Source of the DNA: Bacteroidota bacterium
Lineage (GTDB): Bacteria; Bacteroidota; Bacteroidia; Chitinophagales; Chitinophagaceae
DNA length: 64,000 bases
Reading direction: 5' to 3'
NCBI GenBank assembly: GCA_024640255.1
Contig: JAHEFI010000005.1
Span: 1-64,000 of the forward strand
Program-made: the position numbers and the translations under genes
Shown here: one piece after another, positions 35,428-43,562 of the stretch
How positions within the stretch are numbered: position 1 is the stretch's first letter
How the letters are laid out: each line of letters begins with the position of its first letter
The notes under the pieces: model-generated
Told to the model about the DNA's origin: nothing
Database searches by the model: none
What the model saw: the letters and a program-made list of their open reading frames with translations, nothing else

Positions 35428-36207
35428 TTATTGAATAGCTTGAGCTACAATTTCAGCAATATCTAGCACGTCCATTTTTACTTCTTCATTTCTATTTTTA
35501 ATACCATCTGTCATCATGGTATTACAAAAAGGGCAAGCACTTGCAACCATAGATGCATTTGTTGCAATAGCTTCATCTGCTCTTTCGGTATTAATTCTTT
35601 TATCTCCTTTTTCTTCTTCTTTGAACATTTGAGCACCACCTGCTCCACAACAAAGACCTTTAGATTTACAACGCTTCATTTCGCGAAGTTCCATGTCTAA
35701 ACTTTCTAATACTTTTCTAGGTGCTTCATATATATCATTAGCTCTTCCTAAATAACAACTATCATGATATGCAATAGATTTGCCTTTCCATTCATTGCTA
35801 TCTGTGAATTTGATTTTCCCTTGCTCAATTAATTCTTGTAAGAAAGTAGTATGATGAATTACATCGTAATTGCCTCCTAATGCAGGGTATTCATTTTTTA
35901 AAACATTGAAACAATGAGGGCAAGTAGTCACTATCTTCTTAATATTATAAGCGTTCATTACTTGAATATTCTGATAGGCCATCATTTGAAACATAAATTC
36001 GTTTCCAGCTCTTCTTGCAGGATCACCTGTGCATGCTTCTTCTTTACCTAAAATGGCATACTCAACACCTGCTTTATCTAATATAGTGGCAAATGCCTTG
36101 GTAATTTTTTGAGCTCTTTGGTCAAAGCTGCCAGCACATCCTACCCAAAACAAAACTTCTGGTTCTTTACCAGCAGCTAGAAATTCTGCCATTGTTGCTA
36201 CTTTCAT
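35428..36207 (-). CDS. (Fe-S)-binding protein with CCG domains (heterodisulfide reductase B-like)
   Basis: 259 residues from the ATG at 36207; a TTG at 36216 is an extension. It has two CCG-type cysteine-rich motifs as in HdrB, GlpC and LutA: CTGDPARRAGNE with TTCPHCFNVLKNEYP, then YHDSCYLGRAND with GLCCGAGGAQMF and ACPFCNTMMTDG. These usually hold an unusual Fe-S cluster in electron-transfer complexes. It follows the membrane Fe-S partner directly, so the two probably form one complex passing electrons between the quinone pool and an unknown donor. Confidence 0.88.
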   Translation of the reverse strand: MKVATMAEFLAAGKEPEVLFWVGCAGSFDQRAQKITKAFATILDKAGVEYAILGKEEACTGDPARRAGNEFMFQMMAYQNIQVMNAYNIKKIVTTCPHCFNVLKNEYPALGGNYDVIHHTTFLQELIEQGKIKFTDSNEWKGKSIAYHDSCYLGRANDIYEAPRKVLESLDMELREMKRCKSKGLCCGAGGAQMFKEEEKGDKRINTERADEAIATNASMVASACPFCNTMMTDGIKNRNEEVKMDVLDIAEIVAQAIQ

Positions 36208-36216
36208 ACAATTCAA

Positions 36217-37491
36217 TTATGCTTGTTGTGTCCATGCATCTCTATCATCTGGAGAGAATTTCCATGGAGCAAAATTATTTTCAATATTACTAAACATGCC
36301 ATTCCATTCTGCTGGGGCATTGCTTTCTTCCATTACCAATGATCTTCTTAATTCAATAATGATATCCAAAGGAGAGATACTCACAGGACACTCTTCCACA
36401 CATGCATTACAAGTTGTACATGCTCTTAATTCTTCTACGGATATATAATCGTGTAATAATGATTTGCCATCTTCTTTCCAAGTACCCTCTTTTTGAATTT
36501 GTTTTCCAACTTCTTCTAATCTATCACGGGTTTTCATCATGATGCTTCTTGGACTTAATAGTTTTCCAGTTAGATTGGCAGGACATGCTGCAGAACATCT
36601 ACCACATTCTGTACAACTATAGGCATCCATTAAATTTTTCCAACTCAGATCCATTACATCTTTTGCTCCAAACCTGTCTGGTGCTTCAGCTCCTGCGGGA
36701 GCTAATTCAGGTTGCATAGCATACAATACTTCATTTTGTACCGATTCCATATTGTGCATTTTTCCTTTTGGTTCCAGAGAAGCATAATATGCATTGGGGA
36801 AAGCTAGTATAATATGTAAATGTTTTGAGTAAGGTAAATAGTTCATAAAAGCATAAATACCTACAATATGTATCCACCATGCTGTATGCTCAATTGTTGC
36901 TAATTGATTTTCGTTCAATCCATTGAACCATGGTTTAATATACGAGGATAAAATAAAATGAGTTTCAGGATCAGCTGCATTCATCGTTAAGAATAAACTC
37001 ATTAATACCACTTCAATAATCAAAATAATATTGGCATCTGATCTTGGCCATCCATTTAAATCTTTGCTGATGAGTCTTTTAATGGTCAAAAAATTTCTTC
37101 TAATAAAAAATATAATGACAGCAAATAAAACTAAGCCAGCTAATACTTCAAAACTGTTAATGAGTAAATCATAATATTCACCTAAAAGAGGCGCAAAGGC
37201 TCTATGTGATCCCGTTAATCCATCCACTATAATTTCTAGAAGTTCAATATTGATAATAATGAATCCAACATAAACAAATAAATGAAGGATGGCTACTAGT
37301 GGGTTCTTAAACATTTTTTTTTGACCAAAAGCAAGTAAAGCAACTTGCTTCCATCTTTCGGTTGTATCACCAGATAAATCCACTGGCTTACCCAATAAAA
37401 TGTTTTTTCTAATAGCCCATAAATTCTTTCCAAATAAAAAGAAGGACCCTACTGTAACTATACCAAAAATGATCTCAGCAATCCATGCCAT
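36217..37491 (-). CDS. Membrane-anchored 4Fe-4S electron-transfer protein (heterodisulfide reductase C/E-like)
   Basis: A 424-residue protein. Several N-terminal hydrophobic segments (about 5-22, 68-90, 107-128, 154-172, 206-224) resemble the NarI/HdrE haem-b membrane type. A C-terminal domain has two 4Fe-4S motifs, SCTECGRCSAACPANLTGK and CTTCNACVEECPVSISP. The fusion of membrane anchor and ferredoxin domain is frequent in Bacteroidota beside a CCG protein. A quinone-linked oxidoreductase is inferred; the partner is unknown. It is first in a minus-strand operon of four genes. Confidence 0.88.
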   Translation of the reverse strand: MAWIAEIIFGIVTVGSFFLFGKNLWAIRKNILLGKPVDLSGDTTERWKQVALLAFGQKKMFKNPLVAILHLFVYVGFIIINIELLEIIVDGLTGSHRAFAPLLGEYYDLLINSFEVLAGLVLFAVIIFFIRRNFLTIKRLISKDLNGWPRSDANIILIIEVVLMSLFLTMNAADPETHFILSSYIKPWFNGLNENQLATIEHTAWWIHIVGIYAFMNYLPYSKHLHIILAFPNAYYASLEPKGKMHNMESVQNEVLYAMQPELAPAGAEAPDRFGAKDVMDLSWKNLMDAYSCTECGRCSAACPANLTGKLLSPRSIMMKTRDRLEEVGKQIQKEGTWKEDGKSLLHDYISVEELRACTTCNACVEECPVSISPLDIIIELRRSLVMEESNAPAEWNGMFSNIENNFAPWKFSPDDRDAWTQQA

Positions 37492-37523
37492 AAGCTGTTT
37501 TTAAATGTATTGAACAACAATGG

Positions 37524-37531
37524 CAAATTTA
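37524..37531 (-). promoter_or_regulatory. -7 box (TAAATTTGC) for the Fe-S operon
   Basis: Minus strand 37531-37524 reads TAAATTTG followed by C, identical to the his and trp -7 boxes. It lies 32 nt before the ATG at 37491. Immediately upstream is the sequence AAAATGGGT; a clear -33 TTG is not seen. Confidence 0.45.
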
Positions 37532-37640
37532 ACCCATTTTGGGAAGTAATAAATCTAAAATACCCTCAAATAATACACAAGTTTACTAGGAATTATTTAA
37601 TTTGCCGCTATTACCATTAAATGTCTATAAATCATAGGAT

Positions 37641-39368
37641 ATGAGTCCAGAAACTACACAGAAGATTGCCACTTGGTTAAATGGAAATTACGATGAGGCT
37701 ACTAAAAATGCCATCAAAGAATTACAAAATTCAAACCCTACTGAATTGGAAGAATCTTTCTATAGAAATTTAGAATTCGGGACCGGTGGATTAAGAGGCA
37801 TTATGGGCGTTGGTACCAATAGAATAAATAAATATACTATTGGAATGGCTACCCAGGGTTTTGCCAATTATTTATTGAAGACTTATCCAAATGAATCTAT
37901 CAGCGTTGCCATTGGCCATGATAGCAGAAATAACTCAAGATTTTTTGCAGAAACAACTGCACAGGTATTTGCAGCCAATGGAATTATAGCACATATTTTT
38001 GAAACCTTAAGACCAACACCAGAATTAAGTTTTGCTATTAGACATTTAGGATGCAAAGCAGGGGTGGTTTGTACTGCTTCACATAATCCTAAAGAATACA
38101 ATGGCTATAAAGCTTATTGGAATGACGGAGGACAATTGGTTCCCCCTCACGATAAGAATGTGATCAAAGAAGTAGAAGCTATTCAATCTGTGGATGATGT
38201 TAAATGGAATGGCGGAAATGCAAATATTCGTTTAATGGGCACTTCAATGGATGATGCTTATATTAATATGGTTAAATCATTGAGCGTTTATCCAGAAGTT
38301 ATTGCTGCTCAAAAAGATTTGAAAATTGTTTATACACCTATACATGGAACAGGTATTACTTTAGTGCCAAGAGTCTTAAGTGAATTTGGTTTTACTAATG
38401 TTACTGTAGTAGAAGAACAATCAACCCCAGATGGAAATTTCCCAACAGTGGGTTATCCAAATCCAGAAGAAAGTGAAACCATGTCTATTGGCTTAGCAAA
38501 AGCCAAAGCATTGGATGCGGACATTTTATTAGGTACCGATCCAGATGCAGATAGAGTAGGTATTGGTGTAAAGAATCATAAAGGAGAGTGGGTTTTAATG
38601 AATGGTAATCAAACAGCTGTTTTAGCTTTTGCCTATATGATGGAAGCTAGAAAAGCAAAAGGTATCGCAAAGCCTAATGATATGGTGATTACTACCATTG
38701 TAACTACTGAGATGATTAATCAAGTGGCCAAACAAAATCAGGTAAGCTGTTATAATGTATTAACCGGGTTTAAATGGATCGCTGAATTGATCAAGGAAAA
38801 AGAAGGCAAAGAAAATTATATTATTGGTGGCGAGGAAAGCTTCGGATTAATGATTGGCGATCAAATTAGAGATAAGGATGCGGTAAGTGCAGTAGCATTG
38901 CTTTGTGAAATGGCAGCTTATGAGAAGAGTAAAGGCAGAACCTTATTTGATAAAATGATTGAATTGTATGTTCAATATGGTTTTTATTATGAGAACTTAA
39001 TTAGTCTTACTAAGAAGGGGATGAATGGACAACAAGAAATTGCTGATATGATGGAAGGATACAGAAAAAATCCACCTGCAGCTATCAATGGATCTAAAGT
39101 AGTTTCTTTATTAGATTATGAATTACAAAAAGGAACTAATTTAATTACAGGAGAAACATGGACTATTCAATTGCCCAAGAGTAATGTATTGCAATTTATT
39201 ACAGAAGACGGAAGTAAAATTTCTGCAAGACCAAGTGGTACAGAACCTAAAATCAAATTTTATTTTAGCGTTAATACTGAATTAGCGAATAAAACAAATT
39301 TTGATGCCAAGTATGCAGTGTTGGAAGGGAAAATTCAAGGGATCATTAAAAGTATGCAGCTAAACTAA
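37641..39368 (+). CDS. Phosphohexomutase (phosphoglucomutase/phosphomannomutase)
   Basis: A 575-residue alpha-D-phosphohexomutase that interconverts hexose-1- and hexose-6-phosphates. Motifs in order: the phosphoserine loop TASHNPKEYNGYKAYWNDGG (Ser147), the metal-binding loop DPDADRVGIG, sugar-binding GGEESFG, and phosphate-binding RPSGTEPKIKFY. Length and motifs fit the PgcA/PMM2-like group of Bacteroidota, whose members can use glucose or mannose phosphates. pcm follows after 4 nt. Confidence 0.92.
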   Translation: MSPETTQKIATWLNGNYDEATKNAIKELQNSNPTELEESFYRNLEFGTGGLRGIMGVGTNRINKYTIGMATQGFANYLLKTYPNESISVAIGHDSRNNSRFFAETTAQVFAANGIIAHIFETLRPTPELSFAIRHLGCKAGVVCTASHNPKEYNGYKAYWNDGGQLVPPHDKNVIKEVEAIQSVDDVKWNGGNANIRLMGTSMDDAYINMVKSLSVYPEVIAAQKDLKIVYTPIHGTGITLVPRVLSEFGFTNVTVVEEQSTPDGNFPTVGYPNPEESETMSIGLAKAKALDADILLGTDPDADRVGIGVKNHKGEWVLMNGNQTAVLAFAYMMEARKAKGIAKPNDMVITTIVTTEMINQVAKQNQVSCYNVLTGFKWIAELIKEKEGKENYIIGGEESFGLMIGDQIRDKDAVSAVALLCEMAAYEKSKGRTLFDKMIELYVQYGFYYENLISLTKKGMNGQQEIADMMEGYRKNPPAAINGSKVVSLLDYELQKGTNLITGETWTIQLPKSNVLQFITEDGSKISARPSGTEPKIKFYFSVNTELANKTNFDAKYAVLEGKIQGIIKSMQLN

Positions 39369-39372
39369 TCGC

Positions 39373-40035
39373 ATGCGTAAACTAGAAGATGCTTATTTGC
39401 ATAAGGGCTTAAGAAATCAATTAGTTAATTTGCTAAAAGAAAAAGGCATCACCGATACCGCGGTGTTGGATGCCATTGGATCTATTCAAAGACATTTCTT
39501 TTTAGACTCTGCTTTTGATAGAATTGCTTATGAAGACAGAGCTTTTCCCATTGCGGCAGATCAAACCATTTCACAACCTTATACGGTTGCTTATCAAACA
39601 CAATTATTGCAAATTAAGTCAGGCGATAAGGTATTGGAAATAGGCACTGGTAGTATGTATCAAACCACTGTTTTAGCGCAGATGGGGGCTAAAGTATATA
39701 CTATTGAAAGACAAAAACAATTATTTGAACAAACGGCTAAATACATTTTCAAAGAAAAATATCCTGATATTTATTTTCACTTCGGTGATGGATTTGAGGG
39801 TTTGCCTACATTGGCGCCTTTTGACAAGATATTGATAACTGCTGCTGCCCCTTCCATACCACCTAAATTATGGGAACAATTAAAAGTAGGCGGTAAAATG
39901 GTGATACCGGTAGACGAATCCAATACTACTCAAAGAATGTTGCGTTTAACTAAGAAAAAGGATGGGAAAGAAAAAAGAGAATCCTTTGATGAATTCTCTT
40001 TTGTTCCGATGTTAGAAGGTAAGACTCAGAAATAA
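39373..40035 (+). CDS. pcm: Protein-L-isoaspartate O-methyltransferase
   Basis: Repairs damaged aspartyl/asparaginyl residues using AdoMet. The 220-residue protein has the family motif DQTISQPYTVAYQT with the catalytic Ser67 and the AdoMet-binding motif VLEIGTGSMYQTTVLAQMG, plus ILITAAAPSIPPKLWEQL. The third residue of the usual Gly-x-Gly-x-Gly turn is Met95 here instead of Gly. It starts 4 nt after the phosphohexomutase gene and abuts the opposite receptor gene end to end (40035/40036). Confidence 0.93.
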   Translation: MRKLEDAYLHKGLRNQLVNLLKEKGITDTAVLDAIGSIQRHFFLDSAFDRIAYEDRAFPIAADQTISQPYTVAYQTQLLQIKSGDKVLEIGTGSMYQTTVLAQMGAKVYTIERQKQLFEQTAKYIFKEKYPDIYFHFGDGFEGLPTLAPFDKILITAAAPSIPPKLWEQLKVGGKMVIPVDESNTTQRMLRLTKKKDGKEKRESFDEFSFVPMLEGKTQK

Positions 40036-42627
40036 TTACTGAGGAATTTGATCCATTCCGCCTCCGCCTTCTTCTACCTTATTATTTTTTCTTCTTAATA
40101 AGTTCATATCAAATTTACCAAAACGATAAGAGAAGTTCACTCTAAATAATTGTTGGTCTCTTACCCTTGTTTGATTTTGAATAAAGTAAACACTTTGTGA
40201 AAAGGTTTTATTCACTCTGGTTTTGAATACATCATTTACACTAAATGATAAACTAGCTGTATTACCGCCTTTTAATGCCCATTCTTTTCTAATTGCCATA
40301 TCAAAATCGTATACAGGTAAGTTGTAACCCTGAGCAGTTGATTGAGGTCCACCAAATCCGCCTCCAGGTCCACCAAATCCACCACCTCTGCTGCTACTTC
40401 CACCCGGAGGTAAAATAGTTTTAGCTTGGTATTGTCCACTAAATTGGAAACTCAATGTTTTAGTTAATTTGAAAGTGTTATTCATTTTACTAAACCAGCT
40501 TGTTAAATCATTGTTTACATTTTGACCAGGGATGGTTGCTTCAATAGCAGATTTAAATAAGTTAAAACTTAAGTTTAAATCCCACCATTTTGTTACTGAA
40601 GTTTTATTGCTTAATTCTAAACCATATACTTTAGCAGTATTGGCATTGATTGAAGAGCTAAAATAAGCACTATCTCCATTTGGACTCGCACGGTTGATAT
40701 CTCTATATACATAGTTAGTAATCAAATCTGTGCTGTATTTGTAATAGATAGTTGCCAAAAAGTTAGATCCTTTCTTATAAGCATTGTTATAAGCAACTTC
40801 AAATGAATGAGTGAACTGCGGCTTTAAGCCAGGATTACCAATTTGAATATTTTGAGGATCACTATAATCTGGAAAAGGTAATAATTGGAAGAAGTTCGGT
40901 GGACTAATTCTTTTTGAATAGTTTAATTGAAAATCTTCTTTATCATTCTTTTTGTAATTGATAAATGCACTTGGGAATAAGCTAATAGGGTAGCTATTCT
41001 TGAATTTTAAAGAATCTGTTCCACTGCCATTTAAGATTGCGCCATTGTATTCTCTACTTTCTGCTCTTAAGCCCAATTGATAGCTAAACTTATCTTTTTT
41101 GAAACCTAAATTACTATAAGCAGCATATACCTTTTCGTCATAGTTATAAGGGTTACTAATGCTGTTCAATAAAACATCATTTCTAAATTGGTCTCTTTTA
41201 TTGTATTCGCTTCTGTAATTATATCTTACACCAGTCTCGAATTTCATTTCGTTTTTAAACTCTCTTACATAATCCAAGTTGTACGTATAGTTTTTATTAT
41301 TACCCACACCCACACTTTTTTGGTTTAAGATAGTAGAATTAATTGTTGACCAGTTATTAGATTCAGATTCATTGTAGTTTAAGTCGGCGCTAATCTCGTG
41401 CCCTTTTTCGGCAAACAAATGCTTATAACTTAATTGACCACCTTTGTTTAAAAATTCAAAATGAGAATTATTATCCAAAGAGTAAGATCTTTTATTTCCA
41501 GAAATCAATGAGTCAATCTCTTGAGTACCTCCGTTATTAAATGCGCCTTTAACAATATTACCGTATAAAGAAAAGGTATTTCTATTATCAGGTAAATAAT
41601 CCAGTCCTGTTCTAAAGAAATTAAAACTACCATTACTAGTGCTGTTATTGATGGTCTTAACGCTAGTTGGATTTAAAGCGCCAAGAATATCTCTAGTATT
41701 TTCAGAAGTACCAATAGATTTTCTCTGATTGATATTCGCATTGGCAGAGAAATTAATTTTATTATCTCTTAAGTTGATATCACCCCCGCCATTAAACTTG
41801 CCTCTCATGTCAAGACCTGTTCTTATGCCTCCGTTATATCCATTCTTTCTATTCTTTTTTAATACGATATTTAAGATGCCGGCATTACCGCCAGTAGCAT
41901 CGTATTTAGAAGAGGGGTTGGTGATAATTTCTACTCTATCAATAATGTCTGCAGGAATCTGATCCATTGTTAAGGTAGTAGGTCTATTATCAATTAATAA
42001 AGTAGGAGCAGCATTTCTTAAAGTAACATTGCCATCAATATCTACATTCAAGTTGGGAATATTCTTCATTACTTCCACAGCTGTTTGACCTGTACTTGTT
42101 AAGTTCTTATCAACGTTAAATACTTTTCTATCAATTCCCATTTCGAATTGTGGTTTAGCAGTAGAGGTTACTGTTACACTTGCTAATTCATTAGGGTTCT
42201 CTTCTAATTTAATGTTGCCTAAATCTTTGTCCACCATGGCTAACATTTCTTGCATGTTTTGACCACCGTTCATTTTAATATTAAAACTTACTGGCTTTTC
42301 CAATTTCTTATAACCAATGCCAGTAAAGATCAATTTAAAACTCGCACCCATAATAGGTAAATTATCAAAGCTAAAGTCTCCATTAGCTGCACTAATCATT
42401 GTTCCCACCACTACTTCAGTTGTTTTCTTTGTAGCCGGGTCAAATTTGTTGTTTTTTAATTGTATGGTAATGCCATCAATTCCTTTTTTATTGGCATCCA
42501 CTACTTTACCGTAAAAATGACCCATATTCATATTTCCGCCACCTGGTCTTGCTCCTCCAGGTATTTGGGCAATACTGTTAAATTGCAATACAATTAAACA
42601 GCTTAAAATCAATAGTATATTTTTCAT
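40036..42627 (-). CDS. Outer-membrane beta-barrel receptor with CarboxypepD-like plug (TonB-dependent receptor-like)
   Basis: About 863 residues from the ATG at 42627. The longer frame to 42804 is rejected because the upstream 59 residues are not signal-like and overlap the next gene. A signal peptide ends near Ser-Ile-Ala-Gln, followed by a Gly-rich stretch, a carboxypeptidase-regulatory-like domain (FYGKVVDANKKGIDGITIQLKNN), a plug-like region (TSTGQTAVEVMKNIPNLNVDIDGNVTLRNAAPTLLIDNRPT) and a large beta-barrel of the OMP_b-brl_3 type. A Gly-rich loop of GGFGGPGGG repeats is encoded at about 40340-40400. The substrate is unknown. Two direct repeats lie in its 5' region. Confidence 0.88.
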   Translation of the reverse strand: MKNILLILSCLIVLQFNSIAQIPGGARPGGGNMNMGHFYGKVVDANKKGIDGITIQLKNNKFDPATKKTTEVVVGTMISAANGDFSFDNLPIMGASFKLIFTGIGYKKLEKPVSFNIKMNGGQNMQEMLAMVDKDLGNIKLEENPNELASVTVTSTAKPQFEMGIDRKVFNVDKNLTSTGQTAVEVMKNIPNLNVDIDGNVTLRNAAPTLLIDNRPTTLTMDQIPADIIDRVEIITNPSSKYDATGGNAGILNIVLKKNRKNGYNGGIRTGLDMRGKFNGGGDINLRDNKINFSANANINQRKSIGTSENTRDILGALNPTSVKTINNSTSNGSFNFFRTGLDYLPDNRNTFSLYGNIVKGAFNNGGTQEIDSLISGNKRSYSLDNNSHFEFLNKGGQLSYKHLFAEKGHEISADLNYNESESNNWSTINSTILNQKSVGVGNNKNYTYNLDYVREFKNEMKFETGVRYNYRSEYNKRDQFRNDVLLNSISNPYNYDEKVYAAYSNLGFKKDKFSYQLGLRAESREYNGAILNGSGTDSLKFKNSYPISLFPSAFINYKKNDKEDFQLNYSKRISPPNFFQLLPFPDYSDPQNIQIGNPGLKPQFTHSFEVAYNNAYKKGSNFLATIYYKYSTDLITNYVYRDINRASPNGDSAYFSSSINANTAKVYGLELSNKTSVTKWWDLNLSFNLFKSAIEATIPGQNVNNDLTSWFSKMNNTFKLTKTLSFQFSGQYQAKTILPPGGSSSRGGGFGGPGGGFGGPQSTAQGYNLPVYDFDMAIRKEWALKGGNTASLSFSVNDVFKTRVNKTFSQSVYFIQNQTRVRDQQLFRVNFSYRFGKFDMNLLRRKNNKVEEGGGGMDQIPQ

Positions 42628-42644
42628 AATTTTTTTATTCAATA

Positions 42645-42670
42645 GTTTGACTAGTATTGGTTTAACTAGT
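42645..42670. repeat. Direct repeats upstream of the beta-barrel receptor gene
   Basis: GTTTGACTAGT (42645-42655) and GTTTAACTAGT (42660-42670) differ by one base and are spaced 15 bp apart, between the likely promoter area and the ATG at 42627. They could be an operator for a regulator bound on one DNA face, but this is only suggestive. Confidence 0.4.
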
Positions 42671-42764
42671 TTAATCAGGGGGCAAATATCAAGCTTCTTT
42701 TGTAACAAAGGAAGCTGTATAGTATGAGCGGCAATTAAACAGCAATAAGAAGTAACATGGAAGT

Positions 42765-43283
42765 TTAAAAAAGGTTCAAAATCAAATAAGCGACCATTCC
42801 CCAAACCAACCCAATAACAAGGGCTAATTTTCTTAGTGGAGCGGTTGCTTTAAAGGCAGAAATTTTCATTTTTTCAATGGATTGTTCTTCCAATTGATGT
42901 ATGAGATCTTTTTGCATATTTCTGGCAAAGGATTGGATTAATTCAGGAAACATATTCCTCAATTCTTCCATAAATACATCCTTTAGTTGTTGAATAGTTT
43001 TATCTCCAATAAACATGGAAATCATGGGTAGTTTTTCAGCCAAACGGTTACGGAAAAAATCATCTAATTTATGATCTAGGGTAGGCATTAATTGATCTAA
43101 TTGACCTCTTAATTGTTCTTCCTTAATAAGCGTATTTAGGTCAAATGCTTTTAACCAACCCATTAAAGGGGACTGCCATCCTAGAATAGGTTTTTTAGGA
43201 TAAAATAGTATGGCTATCATGCCCCAGCTAATAAACCAGGCTAAGCCAGCAAATAATACCAACAAAATGATCAAATGCATCAT
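42765..43283 (-). CDS. Short DUF445-like membrane protein
   Basis: A 172-residue protein with a hydrophobic helix at each end (about 3-27 and 152-171) and a long helical middle. The segment FYPKKPILGWQSPLMG after the first helix resembles the start of the DUF445/YjiN family; the length is well below E. coli YjiN, like other Bacteroidota short forms. The function is unknown. It may be read from its own promoter just after the tRNA-His terminator. Confidence 0.6.
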   Translation of the reverse strand: MMHLIILLVLFAGLAWFISWGMIAILFYPKKPILGWQSPLMGWLKAFDLNTLIKEEQLRGQLDQLMPTLDHKLDDFFRNRLAEKLPMISMFIGDKTIQQLKDVFMEELRNMFPELIQSFARNMQKDLIHQLEEQSIEKMKISAFKATAPLRKLALVIGLVWGMVAYLILNLF

Positions 43284-43298
43284 AGACTCGTTTTAAAG

Positions 43299-43332
43299 AA
43301 AAAACCTATCCCAATTAAGTGATAGGTTTTTT
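43299..43332 (-). terminator. Terminator downstream of tRNA-His
   Basis: A 12-bp perfect stem (AAAAAACCTATC 43299-43310 with GATAGGTTTTTT 43321-43332), symmetrical A/T runs. It begins only a few bases beyond the 3' end of the minus-strand tRNA gene. Confidence 0.85.
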
Positions 43333-43335
43333 GGG

Positions 43336-43410
43336 GGAGAGTAATGGGTCTCGAACCCACGACCTACAGTGCCACAAACTGTCGCTCTAACCTACTGAGC
43401 TATACCCTCC
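43336..43410 (-). tRNA. tRNA-His (GUG anticodon)
   Basis: The cloverleaf folds cleanly on the minus strand: the extra 5' G(-1) opposite C73 that marks tRNA-His, acceptor GAGGGTA with TACTCTC, D-arm GCTC/GAGC, anticodon stem ACAGT/ACTGT with loop TTGTGGC (anticodon GTG, decoding CAC/CAT), and T-arm with TTCGA. CCA is not encoded as such. Its predicted promoter box is at 43429-43422. A protein start extending across this gene (from 43344 on the other strand) is an artefact. Confidence 0.95.
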
Positions 43411-43421
43411 ATTTTGGGTCG

Positions 43422-43429
43422 CAAAAATA
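43422..43429 (-). promoter_or_regulatory. -7 box (TATTTTTGC) for tRNA-His
   Basis: Minus strand 43429-43422 is TATTTTTG followed by C, an exact TAnnTTTG match 11 nt before the tRNA 5' end. Confidence 0.5.
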
Positions 43430-43533
43430 CATTAAATCAGTAATCTATAAAATTAGTTGGCCATGTTTTTATAAAATTATGGTAAAAAGATCCATATTAT
43501 CCAAGATTAGCAGCTTTCAAAGGCATTTTGCGC

Positions 43534-43541
43534 TATTTTTG
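43534..43541 (+). promoter_or_regulatory. Possible -7 box (TATTTTTG) for the S41 protease gene
   Basis: TATTTTTG ends 9 nt before the ATG at 43551 and 21 nt before the ATG at 43563, supporting a start in this area rather than inside the tRNA. Confidence 0.4.
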
Positions 43542-43562
43542 AATTTCTTCATGCGAGCAATT

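Noticed and set aside
40025..40043. Hairpin CTCAG/CTGAG across the pcm/receptor junction
   Set aside because: Only 5 bp with a 9-nt loop and no T run; likely chance.
42628..42804. Extension of the beta-barrel receptor to 42804
   Set aside because: The 59 extra residues are not signal-like, overlap the neighbouring DUF445-like gene, and a proper signal peptide starts at 42627.
43344..43550. N-terminal extension of the S41 protease frame (starting MGLEPTT...)
   Set aside because: It is the translated antisense of tRNA-His and adjacent non-coding DNA; a signal anchor and promoter box support the start at 43551-43563.
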